DNA of 13,558 bases, taken from Phosphoribacter sp964647395. GTDB taxonomy: Bacteria > Actinomycetota > Actinomycetes > Actinomycetales > Dermatophilaceae. Both the position numbers and the translations under genes were made by a program. The notes beneath the pieces are model-generated. The model was given only the letters and a program-made list of their open reading frames with translations. It did no database searches and was not told where the DNA came from. This document shows, piece by piece, positions 6,032-13,558 of the stretch (position 1 is the first letter of the stretch; every line of letters begins with the position of its first letter). The stretch lies in contig CAZYHR010000089.1 in assembly GCA_964647395.1 (NCBI GenBank), positions 1 through 13,558 of the forward strand, in the 5' to 3' direction.

Positions 6032-6961
6032 GTGAGCAGCGATCTCACCCCGATGCCCGTCCCGTCCCCCGACGACCACGCGGGTGAGCCGCTGCCGGGC
6101 ATCGAGCGGGCCGGGGTCGGCGAGTTGGGGCCCACCGGCCGGCCGATGCCGCACTTCCCGGCGCCGCCGCCGCTCGACGGGCACGGGCCGGCCCGGGTCA
6201 TCGCCATGTGCAACCAGAAGGGCGGGGTCGGCAAGACGACGACGACGATCAACCTCGGGGCGGCGCTGGCCGAGCTCGGTCGCCGGGTGCTGCTCGTCGA
6301 CTTCGACCCGCAGGGCGCCCTGTCGGTGGGGCTGGGGGTGCGGTCCAACGACCTCGACCTGACGATCTACAACCTGCTGGTCGAGCGGGGGCACACGATC
6401 CAGGACGCCATCCGCCCGACCCGCACCGCCAACCTCGACCTGGTGCCGGCCAACATCGACCTGTCGGCGGCCGAGGTGCAGTTGGTCGGCGAGGTGGCCC
6501 GCGAGCAGATCCTGGCCCGCGCGCTGCGGCCGGTGCTCGACGACTACGACGTCGTGCTCATCGACTGCCAGCCGTCGCTGGGGCTGCTCACCGTCAACGC
6601 GCTGACCGCCTCACACGGGGTGATCATCCCGCTGGAGTGCGAGTTCTTCGCCATGCGCGGGGTCGCGCTGCTGGTCGAGACGATCGAGAAGATCACCGAC
6701 CGGCTCAACCCCCGCCTGCAGGTCGACGGCATCCTCGCGACGATGTACGACGGGCGCACCCTGCACAGCCGGGAGGTGGTCAAGTCGGTGGTCGACCACT
6801 TCGGCGACCAGGTCTTCCACACCGTCATCAGCCGCACCGTGAAGTTCCCCGATGCCACCCTCGCGGCCGAGCCGATCACCTCCTACGCGTCCGCGCACGG
6901 CGCGGCCGCCGCGTACCGGCAGCTGGCCCGCGAGCTCATCGCCCGCGGCGGCGCGGCCTGA
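6032..6961 (+). CDS. ParA-family ATPase (orphan, next to scpA)
   Basis: A ParA/Soj/MinD-superfamily ATPase, 309 residues with the start chosen, likely acting in chromosome organisation or positioning. The deviant Walker A NQKGGVGKTTTT lies at 61-72 with signature Lys63 and Lys68; then DFDPQGALS and the Walker B region VVLIDCQPSLG. About 50 N-terminal residues are Pro/Gly-rich and probably disordered. The open frame extends upstream over the xerD end, but the GTG at 6032 is preferred because a hairpin and a promoter lie before it; GGGGAAGG is 13 nt upstream, rather far. No parB gene or parS-like sequence is in the window. The order xerD - parA-like - scpA - scpB is conserved in actinobacteria (mycobacterial Rv1708 is the equivalent), so the link to SMC/ScpAB function is by context, not proof. 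Confidence 0.9.
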   Translation: MSSDLTPMPVPSPDDHAGEPLPGIERAGVGELGPTGRPMPHFPAPPPLDGHGPARVIAMCNQKGGVGKTTTTINLGAALAELGRRVLLVDFDPQGALSVGLGVRSNDLDLTIYNLLVERGHTIQDAIRPTRTANLDLVPANIDLSAAEVQLVGEVAREQILARALRPVLDDYDVVLIDCQPSLGLLTVNALTASHGVIIPLECEFFAMRGVALLVETIEKITDRLNPRLQVDGILATMYDGRTLHSREVVKSVVDHFGDQVFHTVISRTVKFPDATLAAEPITSYASAHGAAAAYRQLARELIARGGAA

Positions 6962-6974
6962 CCGCGCCTGCGTC

Positions 6975-7893
6975 GTGACCCAGCCCGACGTGTCCCAGCC
7001 CGACCTGACCGCGCCCGGGGGAGTGCTGACCAGACGCTCGGCACCGACCCCCTTCGAGGTGCACCTCGACGTGTTCGAGGGGCCGTTCGACCTGCTGCTC
7101 GGGCTGATCGCCAAGCACAAGCTGGACATCACCGAGATCGCGCTCGCGCGGGTCACCGACGAGTTCGTCGCCCACCTGCGCTCGCTGCAGGCGGCCGAGA
7201 CCGCCTGGGACTTGTCCCAGGCCTCGGAGTTCCTCCTCGTGGCCGCCACGCTGCTCGACCTCAAGGCCGCCCGGCTGCTGCCGACCAGCGGACCCGAGGA
7301 CGAGGAGGACCTGGCCCTCATCGAGGCCAGAGATCTGCTCTTCGCGCGGCTGCTGCAGTACCGCGCCTTCAAGGACGTCGCCGCGACGATCGCCGAGCGG
7401 ATGGCCACGGCCGGGCGGCTGACCCCCCGGCAGGCCGGGCTCGAGGAGCGCTTCGCGCGGCTGCTGCCGGAGCTGGTCATGGGCATCACCCCGGAGCAGC
7501 TCGCGATGATCGCGGCCCGGGCGCTGACGCCCCGGACGCCACCCACCGTCGGGCTGGAGCACCTGCACGCCCCGCAGGTCAGCGTCCGCGAGCAGGCCGC
7601 GCTGCTGGTCGACCGGCTGCGGCGCGAGCAGACCTGCTCCTTCCGGGCGCTGGTCGCCGATGCCGATTCGACCCTGGTCATCGTCGCGCGGTTCCTGGCG
7701 CTGCTGGAGCTGTTCAAGGAGTCGGCCGTCGCGTTCGAGCAGGTCGAGGCGCTGGGCGAGCTGACCGTGCGCTGGACCGGCAGCGAGGTCGGCGCGGTCG
7801 AGGTGGACGACGAGTTCGACGCCGGCGACGAGACCGACGCCGATGACCAGACCGATTCCGGCGCAGCGGAATCCGGCGGACAGGGGGACACCG

Positions 7894-7901
<8 letters not shown>
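6975..7901 (+). CDS. scpA: Segregation and condensation protein A
   Basis: Kleisin subunit that bridges the SMC heads and, with ScpB, forms the bacterial condensin acting on the nucleoid. The 308-residue protein shows the family signature FEGPFDLLLGLI at 34-45, then KHKLDITEIAL, the helical LLVAATLLDLKAARLLP, and the C-terminal winged-helix region ending near LTVRWTG. The last 35 or so residues are very acidic (DDEFDAGDETDADD) and probably disordered. Start is uncertain: GTG at 6975 (13 nt after parA), 6990 or 7023 are all in frame and none has a well-placed Shine-Dalgarno. The frame is open upstream into parA but that part lacks any ScpA similarity. The end overlaps scpB by 8 nt, implying translational coupling. 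Confidence 0.92.
7882..7888 (+). promoter_or_regulatory. Ribosome binding site of scpB
   Basis: AGGGGGA within the last codons of scpA, 5 nt before the ATG at 7894. It selects this start over the in-frame ATG at 7843. Confidence 0.5.
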
Positions 7902-8570
<669 letters not shown>

Positions 8571-8574
<4 letters not shown>

Positions 8575-9446
8575 GCGGCCGCCGCTCCCGAGGCCAACGG
8601 CCGGCCCGCCCGGGCGGCATACCGGCCCGGCGCCCGCGCACTGGCGGCTCGACCAAGGCCGGCCAACCGACGAGACTGCCTGCCCGGCAACCGGATCCGG
8701 CCCCCATCGACGTCCACGATCCGGACGGCGTGCGCTTGCAGAAACTGCTCGCCGCGGCCGGGGTCGGCTCGCGGCGCAGCTGCGAGCTGCTCATCAGCTC
8801 CGGTCGGGTGGCGGTCGACGGCCAGGTCGTCACCGAGCTCGGAGTGCGAGTCGACCCGGCGCGTCAGGTCGTGCACGTCGACGGTGAGCGGGTCCAGCTC
8901 GACGCGTCGCGGGTCTACCTGGCCTTCAACAAGCCGCTCGGGGTCGTCTCGACGATGAGCGACGAGTTGGGCCGGGCGTCGATCAGCGACTACCTGGGCA
9001 ACCGCACGGACCGGCTGTTCCACGTCGGCCGGTTGGACGCCGACACCGAGGGACTGCTGCTGCTCACCAACGACGGCGACCTGGCCCACCGACTGCAGCA
9101 CCCGGCCTACGAGGTGCCCAAGACCTACCTCGCCCAGGTGCCCGGACCGGTGCCCCGCGACCTGGGCCGGCGGTTGCGGGCCGGCATCGAGCTCGAGGAC
9201 GGGCCGGTCGCGGTCGACTCGTTCCGGCTCGTCGACTCCGCGCCGGGGCGGGCGCTGGTCGAGGTCGTCCTGCACGAGGGACGCAAGCACGTCGTGCGGC
9301 GGCTGCTCGACGCGGTCGGACACCCGGTGATCAGCCTGGTGCGCACGGACGTCGGCCCGATCCGGCTGGGGGACCTCAAGCCCGGCAAGACCCGCGCCCT
9401 GTCCCGCCAGGAGGTCGGCGCCCTCTACGCCGCAGCGGGCCGGTGA
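8571..9446 (+). CDS. Pseudouridine synthase, RluB/RsuA family
   Basis: Converts a specific uridine in ribosomal RNA to pseudouridine. The 291-residue protein has a basic, disordered tail of about 45 residues, an S4 RNA-binding domain (about 54-95, VRLQKLLAAAGVGSRRSCE), and the catalytic domain with FNKPLGVVST and the motif GRLDADTEGLLLLTNDG, in which Asp156 is the expected catalytic residue. The C-terminal part LHEGRKHVVRRLLDAVGHPV is typical. By context and form it is RluB-like (23S rRNA), but RluB, RluE, RluF and RsuA cannot be separated here, so no symbol is given. ATG start overlaps the scpB stop in ATGA. This gene after scpB is a widely conserved arrangement, also in mycobacteria. Confidence 0.93.
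8615..8623 (+). repeat. Iterated motif CGGCATACC, copy 5
   Basis: Exact copy in the disordered N-terminal tail of the pseudouridine synthase, read as GGC ATA CCG (Gly-Ile-Pro, residues 16-18), again with the rare ATA codon. Confidence 0.6.
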
Positions 9447-9455
9447 CCGGGTCGG

Positions 9456-9461
9456 TAGCCT
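9456..9461 (+). promoter_or_regulatory. -10 element, possible internal promoter of tyrA
   Basis: TAGCCT fits TANNNT and ends 8 nt before the GTG at 9470, predicting a start at about 9468 and an essentially leaderless tyrA mRNA. Confidence 0.4.
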
Positions 9462-9469
9462 TGTCGGCT

Positions 9470-10549
9470 GTGAGCACGCACGTCCTGATCCGGGGCACCG
9501 GCCTGATCGGCACCAGTCTGGGGATCGCCTTGTCCCGCAAGGGGTATGCCGTGCGCCTCACCGACCCGTCGCCCACCGCGGAGCGGCTGGCCCGCGACCT
9601 CGGGGCCGGTGAGCTCGCCGACGGGTCGACGGTGCCCGAGCTCGTCGTCGTCGCGGCGCCCCCCGACGTCGCCGGCGCGGTCGTGGCCGACTCGTTGACC
9701 CGCTGGCCGCAGGCCGCGGTGACCGACGTCGCCTCGGTCAAGGGGGCGGTGTTGCGGACCCTGCTGGCGCGCGGCGCCGACCTGACCCGCTACGTCGGCT
9801 CGCACCCGATGGCCGGACGCGAGCGGTCTGGGGCCGGGCACGCGCGCGCGGACCTGTTCGAGGGACGCGCCTGGGTGGTGGTCCCGACCACCGAGTCGCT
9901 GGCGGGCACCGTCGACCTGGTGACGCGGCTGGCCCGCGACGTCGGCTCGGTCGCGTCGGTGATGGCGGCGCAGGCTCACGACGAGGCCGTCGCCGCGATC
10001 TCGCATCTGCCCCAGGTGGCAGCGAGCCTCGTTGCGGCACAGTTGCGTTCGCTTGACGAAGAGGCTCTTGCGCTGGCCGGTCAAGGGGTCCGGGACGTGA
10101 CCCGGATCGCGGCGAGCGACCCGGGCCTGTGGACCCAGATCCTGGCCGGCAACGCGCCCGCGGTGCGCGACGTGCTGGCCCGGGTGCAGGCCGACCTCGC
10201 CGAGTTGGTCGAGGCCCTGGACCGGCTGACCCAGCCGGACTCCACCGGCGGGCTCGAGGTGGTCAACCGGACCATCACGCACGGCAACACCGGCCACGCC
10301 CGCATCCCGGGCAAGCACGGGTCGACGCCCGCTGCCTATCAGCCGGTCACCGTCGTCGTCCCGGACGAGCCCGGGGCGCTGGGCCGGCTGCTCACCGACG
10401 TGGGTGAGGCGGGGGTCAACCTCGAAGACATGCGCATCGACCACGGTCTGGGCATGCCGTTCGGCCTGGCCGACATCATGGTCGTGCCGAGCGCGGTGGA
10501 GCGGCTCAACGAGGCGCTGGCCGCCAAGGGCTGGCGGGTGCACGACTGA
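9470..10549 (+). CDS. tyrA: Prephenate dehydrogenase with ACT domain
   Basis: Oxidative decarboxylation of prephenate to 4-hydroxyphenylpyruvate (or of arogenate) in tyrosine synthesis, NAD(P)-dependent, cytosolic. The 359-residue protein has an N-terminal Rossmann fold with GTGLIG at 9-14, the catalytic GSHPMAGRE with His112, an all-helical dimer domain including ISHLPQVAASL, and a C-terminal ACT domain (about 290-359, VTVVVPDEPGALGRLL), which in this family usually mediates tyrosine feedback. Start: GTG at 9470 fits the -10 hexamer just upstream; an in-frame GTG at 9443, overlapping the preceding stop as GTGA, would add 9 residues and is the alternative. The stop overlaps cmk by 1 nt. Substrate choice, prephenate or arogenate, cannot be decided from sequence. 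Confidence 0.92.
   Translation: MSTHVLIRGTGLIGTSLGIALSRKGYAVRLTDPSPTAERLARDLGAGELADGSTVPELVVVAAPPDVAGAVVADSLTRWPQAAVTDVASVKGAVLRTLLARGADLTRYVGSHPMAGRERSGAGHARADLFEGRAWVVVPTTESLAGTVDLVTRLARDVGSVASVMAAQAHDEAVAAISHLPQVAASLVAAQLRSLDEEALALAGQGVRDVTRIAASDPGLWTQILAGNAPAVRDVLARVQADLAELVEALDRLTQPDSTGGLEVVNRTITHGNTGHARIPGKHGSTPAAYQPVTVVVPDEPGALGRLLTDVGEAGVNLEDMRIDHGLGMPFGLADIMVVPSAVERLNEALAAKGWRVHD
9543..9551 (-). repeat. Iterated motif CGGCATACC, copy 6 (inverted)
   Basis: GGTATGCCG on the plus strand inside tyrA, read as GGG TAT GCC (Gly-Tyr-Ala). Confidence 0.6.
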
Positions 10550-11247
10550 TGGGGCAGCGGCAGGCGGGGCGGCTGGTCGTCGCCATCGACGGCCCGAGCG
10601 GGTCGGGGAAGTCGTCGGTCTCCCGCGAGGTCGCCCGGGCTCTGGGGGTCGGCTATCTGGACACCGGGGCCATGTACCGCGCGGTGACCTGGGCCTGCCT
10701 GCAGGACGGGGTCGATCTCGACGACACCGACGCGGTGGCCCGGCTCGCCGGGCAGATCGACCTGCGGGTGTCGCTCGACCCCGAGCACCCCGGCATCGCG
10801 GTGGGCGACATCGACGTCTCGCAGCAGATCCGGGGTGACGCGGTCACCGGCGCCGTGTCCCGGGTGGCGACGAATCTCGCCGTGCGCGCCGAACTGCGCG
10901 ACCGACAGCGGGCCCTCATCGCCGCCAGCGTCGGCGACCACGGCGGGGTGGTCGCCGAGGGACGGGACATCACCACGGTCGTCGCCCCGGACGCCGAGGT
11001 GCGCATCCTGCTCACCGCCCGGCAGAGTGCCCGGCTGGCCCGCCGGGCCCGGCAACTGACCGGGGTCGCCGACGAGGCCGCGATGGCCGCGCAGCGGGCC
11101 AACGTCGTCGCGCGTGATGCAGCGGACTCGACTGTGTCGCAATTCGTCTCGGCGGCCGACGGGGTGGTTACCCTGGACACCAGTGAGCTCGACTTCGAGG
11201 AGTCGGTGGCCGCGGTGCTGCGGGTCGTCCGGTCCGGGCGCGGCTGA
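10549..11247 (+). CDS. cmk: Cytidylate kinase
   Basis: Phosphorylates CMP and dCMP with ATP, feeding pyrimidine nucleotides to RNA, DNA and CDP-lipid synthesis. The 232-residue protein has the P-loop GPSGSGKSS at 15-23, the nucleotide-binding DTGAMYRA at 38-45, the long CMP-specific insert in the middle, then VVAEGRDITTVV and the lid region RRARQLTG. GRDITTVV replaces the more common GRDIGTVV and VARDAADSTVSQF replaces the RDxxDSxR form; both look like lineage variants rather than damage. The ATG shares one base with the tyrA stop (TGATG), a sign of coupled translation. plsC follows after 5 nt. cmk - plsC - der is a recurrent actinobacterial order. Confidence 0.95.
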   Translation: MGQRQAGRLVVAIDGPSGSGKSSVSREVARALGVGYLDTGAMYRAVTWACLQDGVDLDDTDAVARLAGQIDLRVSLDPEHPGIAVGDIDVSQQIRGDAVTGAVSRVATNLAVRAELRDRQRALIAASVGDHGGVVAEGRDITTVVAPDAEVRILLTARQSARLARRARQLTGVADEAAMAAQRANVVARDAADSTVSQFVSAADGVVTLDTSELDFEESVAAVLRVVRSGRG

Positions 11248-11252
11248 CCGGC

Positions 11253-11942
11253 ATGGCGGGGCGGGCTGCACTGCTGGACCCCTGGCGACCACGGCTGGGC
11301 CAGGGGATCGGCCGCGTGCTGTTCCACGCGGCATACCGGCCCGTGGTCATCGACGCGGACCGGGTGCCGCGCACCGGGGCGGTCATCCTCGTGGCGAACC
11401 ACACCGGCTTCCTCGACGGGCCCTATGTCTTCACCGTGTCGCCGCGGCCGGCGCACTTCCTGGTCAAGGAGGAGATGTTCGCCGGGCCGCTCGGCGCGCT
11501 GCTGGGGCTGGTCGGTCAGATCCCGATCGACCGGACCATGGGCGACCGGCAGGCCCTGCTCGCGGCCCGGCAGGTACTGGCCCGAGGTGGAGCGGTGGGC
11601 GTCTTCCCCGAGGGCACGCGGGGGCGCGGCGACGTCGCCCAGGTGCATCAGGGGGCGACCTGGCTGGGGCTGGCGTCGGGTGCCCGGATCGTTCCGGTGG
11701 CCTGCCTGGGGGTGCGCGAGACCGGCGCGTCGCGCGGCTCGTGGCCGCGGCCGTGGAGTCGGCTCGTTGCCGTGTTCGGGGAGCCGTTCGAGTTGACGCC
11801 CGACCCGGCGCTGCCCGGCCGCGACCGGATGCGCGTCGCCACCGAACAGCTGCGAGCCGGTCTGGCCGCGCACGTCGTCGACGCCTGCGCGACGACGGGT
11901 ATGCCGCTGCCGCAGGACATTCCGCCGGGAGCCGAGGTCTGA
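11253..11942 (+). CDS. Lysophospholipid acyltransferase, PlsC family
   Basis: Predicted 1-acyl-glycerol-3-phosphate acyltransferase making phosphatidic acid at the inner face of the membrane. The 229-residue protein carries the four family blocks: NHTGFLD at 49-55 (the catalytic HX4D, His50 and Asp55), GQIPIDRT at about 88-95, FPEGTRGRG at 118-126, and ARIVPVACLG at about 144-153. There is no clear transmembrane helix; members of this type associate with the membrane peripherally. ATG start 5 nt after the cmk stop. The family includes several specificities (lysophosphatidic acid, other lysolipids, glycolipid acylation), so plsC as a name is plausible but not assigned. Two iterated-motif copies fall in this gene. 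Confidence 0.92.
   Translation: MAGRAALLDPWRPRLGQGIGRVLFHAAYRPVVIDADRVPRTGAVILVANHTGFLDGPYVFTVSPRPAHFLVKEEMFAGPLGALLGLVGQIPIDRTMGDRQALLAARQVLARGGAVGVFPEGTRGRGDVAQVHQGATWLGLASGARIVPVACLGVRETGASRGSWPRPWSRLVAVFGEPFELTPDPALPGRDRMRVATEQLRAGLAAHVVDACATTGMPLPQDIPPGAEV
11329..11337 (+). repeat. Iterated motif CGGCATACC, copy 7
   Basis: Exact copy inside the PlsC-family gene, read as GCA TAC CGG (Ala-Tyr-Arg). Confidence 0.6.
11898..11906 (-). repeat. Iterated motif CGGCATACC, copy 8 (inverted)
   Basis: GGTATGCCG on the plus strand near the end of the PlsC-family gene, read as GGT ATG CCG (Gly-Met-Pro), yet another frame. Confidence 0.6.
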
Positions 11943-11991
11943 GGCGCCACCTGCCGCCGGGGTTGGCCGGCCGCTGTCGACTGTGACGCAA

Positions 11992-12009
11992 CGTGACGTC
12001 CGGATCACG
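11992..12009. promoter_or_regulatory. Inverted repeat upstream of der
   Basis: CGTGA and TCACG face each other across 8 bp in the plsC-der spacer, next to a direct repeat GTGACG (11983 and 11993). The half-site resembles that of the dyad at 953-968. Operator candidate only. Confidence 0.2.
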
Positions 12010-12055
12010 CAGCGGCACAGTGAGCGGCCGCCGCGGGGGAGTGGGCGGAGCCGGG

Positions 12056-12075
12056 CCCGGCCGCAGCCGGCCGGG
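12056..12075 (+). terminator. Hairpin between plsC-family gene and der
   Basis: CCCGGCC and GGCCGGG form a perfect 7-bp stem with a 6-nt loop, 113 nt after the preceding stop. There is no U-run. It may end the parA-plsC transcript or be incidental in a very GC-rich spacer. Confidence 0.3.
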
Positions 12076-12127
12076 TCACCCCAGGGCGCCGGATCGGTCG
12101 CGGCGAGGGGCACCGCTCGGGGTGCGC

Positions 12128-12133
12128 GACAAT
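12128..12133 (+). promoter_or_regulatory. -10-like element upstream of der
   Basis: GACAAT predicts a start near 12140 and a leader of about 44 nt before der. The first base differs from TANNNT and no -35 is evident, so support is weak. Confidence 0.3.
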
Positions 12134-12143
12134 GGTGGGCCGG

Positions 12144-12152
12144 CGGCATACC
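12144..12152 (+). repeat. Iterated motif CGGCATACC, copy 9 (noncoding)
   Basis: The only exact copy outside a coding region, lying in the predicted der leader between the -10-like element and the ribosome binding site. Confidence 0.6.
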
Positions 12153-12172
12153 GTCGGGACCTGGACCACGCG

Positions 12173-12179
12173 AGAAGGA
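12173..12179 (+). promoter_or_regulatory. Ribosome binding site of der
   Basis: AGAAGGA lies 4 nt before the GTG at 12184 and supports that start over upstream codons in the same open frame. Confidence 0.5.
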
Positions 12180-12183
12180 TGCC

Positions 12184-13558
12184 GTGAGCGACCCTGACCT
12201 GCCGACCGCTGATCGGACGGACCCCGACCAGCCCGACCGCCCGGCCGAGGAGGCGATGGAGCGGGCCCTACGGGCCGGGCTGCAGGGCTTCGAGCTGGAC
12301 GAGGGCGACCTCGCGCTGCTCGAGGCCGATGCCGACGACCTGGTGGACGCCGACGCCGGGCCGCTGCCGGTCGTGGCTGTCATCGGGCGGCCCAACGTCG
12401 GTAAGTCGACCCTGGTCAACCGGATCCTCGGGCGGCGCGAGGCGGTCGTCGAGGACGTGCCGGGGGTGACCCGCGACCGGGTGGCCTACGAGGCCGAGTG
12501 GGCGGGGCGACGGTTCATGGTGGTCGACACCGGCGGCTGGGAGGTCGACGTCACCGGCATCCACCTGCGGGTCGCCGAGCAGGCCGAGATGGCCGTCGAA
12601 CTCGCCGATGTCGTCATGCTCGTCGTCGACGCGGTGGTCGGGGCGACCGACACCGACGAAGCCGTCGTCAAGATGCTGCGGCGGGCGGGCAAGCCGGTCA
12701 TCCTCGTGGCCAACAAGGTCGACGACCAACGGTTCGAGGCCGACGCGGCAACGCTGTGGAACCTCGGGCTGGGACAGCCCTGGCCGGTCTCGGCGCTGCA
12801 CGGGCGGGGGTCGGGCGATCTGCTCGACGCGATCCTCGCCGCGCTGCCCGAGCCCCCGGCCCAGTCCTTCGAGGAGGTCGGCGGGCCCCGNNNNNNNNNN
12901 GCCCGGCGGGCGGGGACGGGTCGCGCCCGTCGGCCGGCCCAACGTAGGCAAGCCCAGCCTGCTCAACACGCTCGCCGGGTCGGCGCGGGTCGTCGTCGAC
13001 GAGGTGGCCGGCACCACTCGTGACCCGGTCGACGAGATGGTGCAGATCGCCGGCACGACATGGCGATTCGTGGACACCGCGGGCATCCGGCGGCGGGTGC
13101 ACCAGGCGCGCGGGGCGGACTTCTACGCGTCGCTGCGCACCCAGGCCGCGCTGGAGAAGGCCGAGGTCGCGGTCGTGCTCATCGATGCCGGCGAGCCGCT
13201 GGCCGAGCAGGACGTGCGGGTCGTGCAGCAGGTCGTCGACGCCGGCCGGGCCCTGGTCATCGCCTACAACAAGTGGGACACCCTCGACGAGGAGCGGCGC
13301 TACTACCTCGAGCGGGAGATCGAGCAGGAACTCGTGCAGATCCCGTGGGCGCCACGGGTCAACGTCTCCGCACGCACCGGCCGGCACCTCGAGAAGCTCG
13401 TCCCGGCCCTGCAGACGGCGCTCGCGTCGTGGGAGGCGCGGGTGCCGACCGCCAAGCTCAACGCCTTCCTCGGCGAGGTCGTCGCCGCCCACCCGCACCC
13501 GGTGCGCGGTGGCAAGCAGCCGCGGATCCTGTTCGCCACCCAGGCCGGCACCCGCCCG
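12184..13558 (+). CDS. der: GTPase Der (EngA), interrupted by an assembly gap, 3' end outside window
   Basis: Double-GTPase needed for late 50S ribosome assembly. An acidic N-terminal extension of about 60 residues precedes G domain 1: GRPNVGKSTL with Lys74, DVPGVTRD, VVDTGG, NKVD. After the N run, G domain 2 resumes in another frame: GRPNVGKPSLLN, AGTTRDPVDE, DTAGIRRR, YNKWD, SARTG, then the start of the C-terminal KH-like domain (TAKLNAFLGEVV) to the window edge. The two halves differ by one frame, so the true gap is a multiple of 3 or the flanks contain an indel. Two Pro residues beside the gap, one in the P-loop where Ser is expected (codon 12953-12955) and one at 12926-12928, look like sequencing errors. 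I treat it as one intact gene in the organism. Confidence 0.88.
12891..12900. other. Assembly gap of 10 N
   Basis: Ten undetermined bases lie in the linker between the two G domains of der. The count is probably a placeholder: reading frames before and after fit only if the true length is a multiple of three, or if a flanking base is wrong. The flanking sequence is extremely GC-rich. Confidence 0.99.

Noticed and set aside
4057..6348. Minus-strand open frame of 763 codons opposite ald, xerD and the parA start
   Set aside because: It is antisense to three well-supported genes, is full of low-complexity Gly/Arg/His/Pro sequence and has no family motif. Long antisense frames are expected where third positions are nearly all G or C.
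11983..12183. Longer N-terminus for Der
   Set aside because: The extension is Arg/Gly/Ser-rich and crosses hairpins and the predicted promoter; the GTG at 12184 has a good ribosome binding site.
10653..12419. Minus-strand open frame of 588 codons opposite cmk, plsC and der start
   Set aside because: Same reason: mirror of biased codon use over recognised genes, no motif, and it ignores their boundaries.
12184..13558. der as a pseudogene
   Set aside because: The frame change coincides exactly with the N run, and the second half keeps all other Der motifs, so an assembly defect explains it better.

Overview
The window is very GC-rich (about 70% by eye), starts many genes with GTG, and carries the conserved actinobacterial order xerD - parA-like - scpA - scpB - rluB/rsuA-like - tyrA - cmk - plsC - der. 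Together with the ppi/MBL-hydrolase/hisS neighbourhood this points to the chromosome of an Actinomycetota, most likely a Micrococcales-type organism. The family is not provable from the sequence alone. Every protein gene is core or housekeeping in type. I see no transposase, phage gene, CRISPR array, rRNA or tRNA.

Region 1 (1-3109): a minus-strand pair (membrane-anchored cyclophilin and the first 31 codons of an unidentified downstream gene) diverges from a plus-strand metallo-beta-lactamase-fold hydrolase and a histidyl-tRNA synthetase of the non-canonical actinobacterial clade. The 172-bp divergent spacer holds two dyad-symmetric sequences and promoters facing both ways. Region 2 (3110-5865): a small protein that I do not recognise, alanine dehydrogenase (ald), and the recombinase xerD 33 bp behind ald. 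A strong perfect hairpin ends this unit. Region 3 (5866-11942): a tight run of parA-like, scpA, scpB, a pseudouridine synthase, tyrA, cmk and plsC, with overlaps of 1-8 nt or gaps of at most 23 nt. It combines chromosome dimer resolution and condensation (XerD, ParA-like ATPase, ScpA/ScpB for the SMC complex) with rRNA modification, tyrosine synthesis, CMP recycling and phospholipid acylation. Region 4 (11943-13558): a 241-bp spacer with hairpins and a promoter, then der (engA). der is broken by a 10-N assembly gap and runs off the window end.

Two signals are not explained by the genes. First, the 9-mer CGGCATACC (or its complement) occurs nine times, in several reading frames and once in a leader, and accounts for the only in-frame ATA codons I found. 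Second, four starts (MBL hydrolase, hisS, the small unknown gene, tyrA) sit 6-8 nt after a -10-like hexamer with no Shine-Dalgarno sequence, as expected of leaderless mRNAs. I did not find a clearly new multi-gene system; the iterated motif and the small unknown protein are the best leads.
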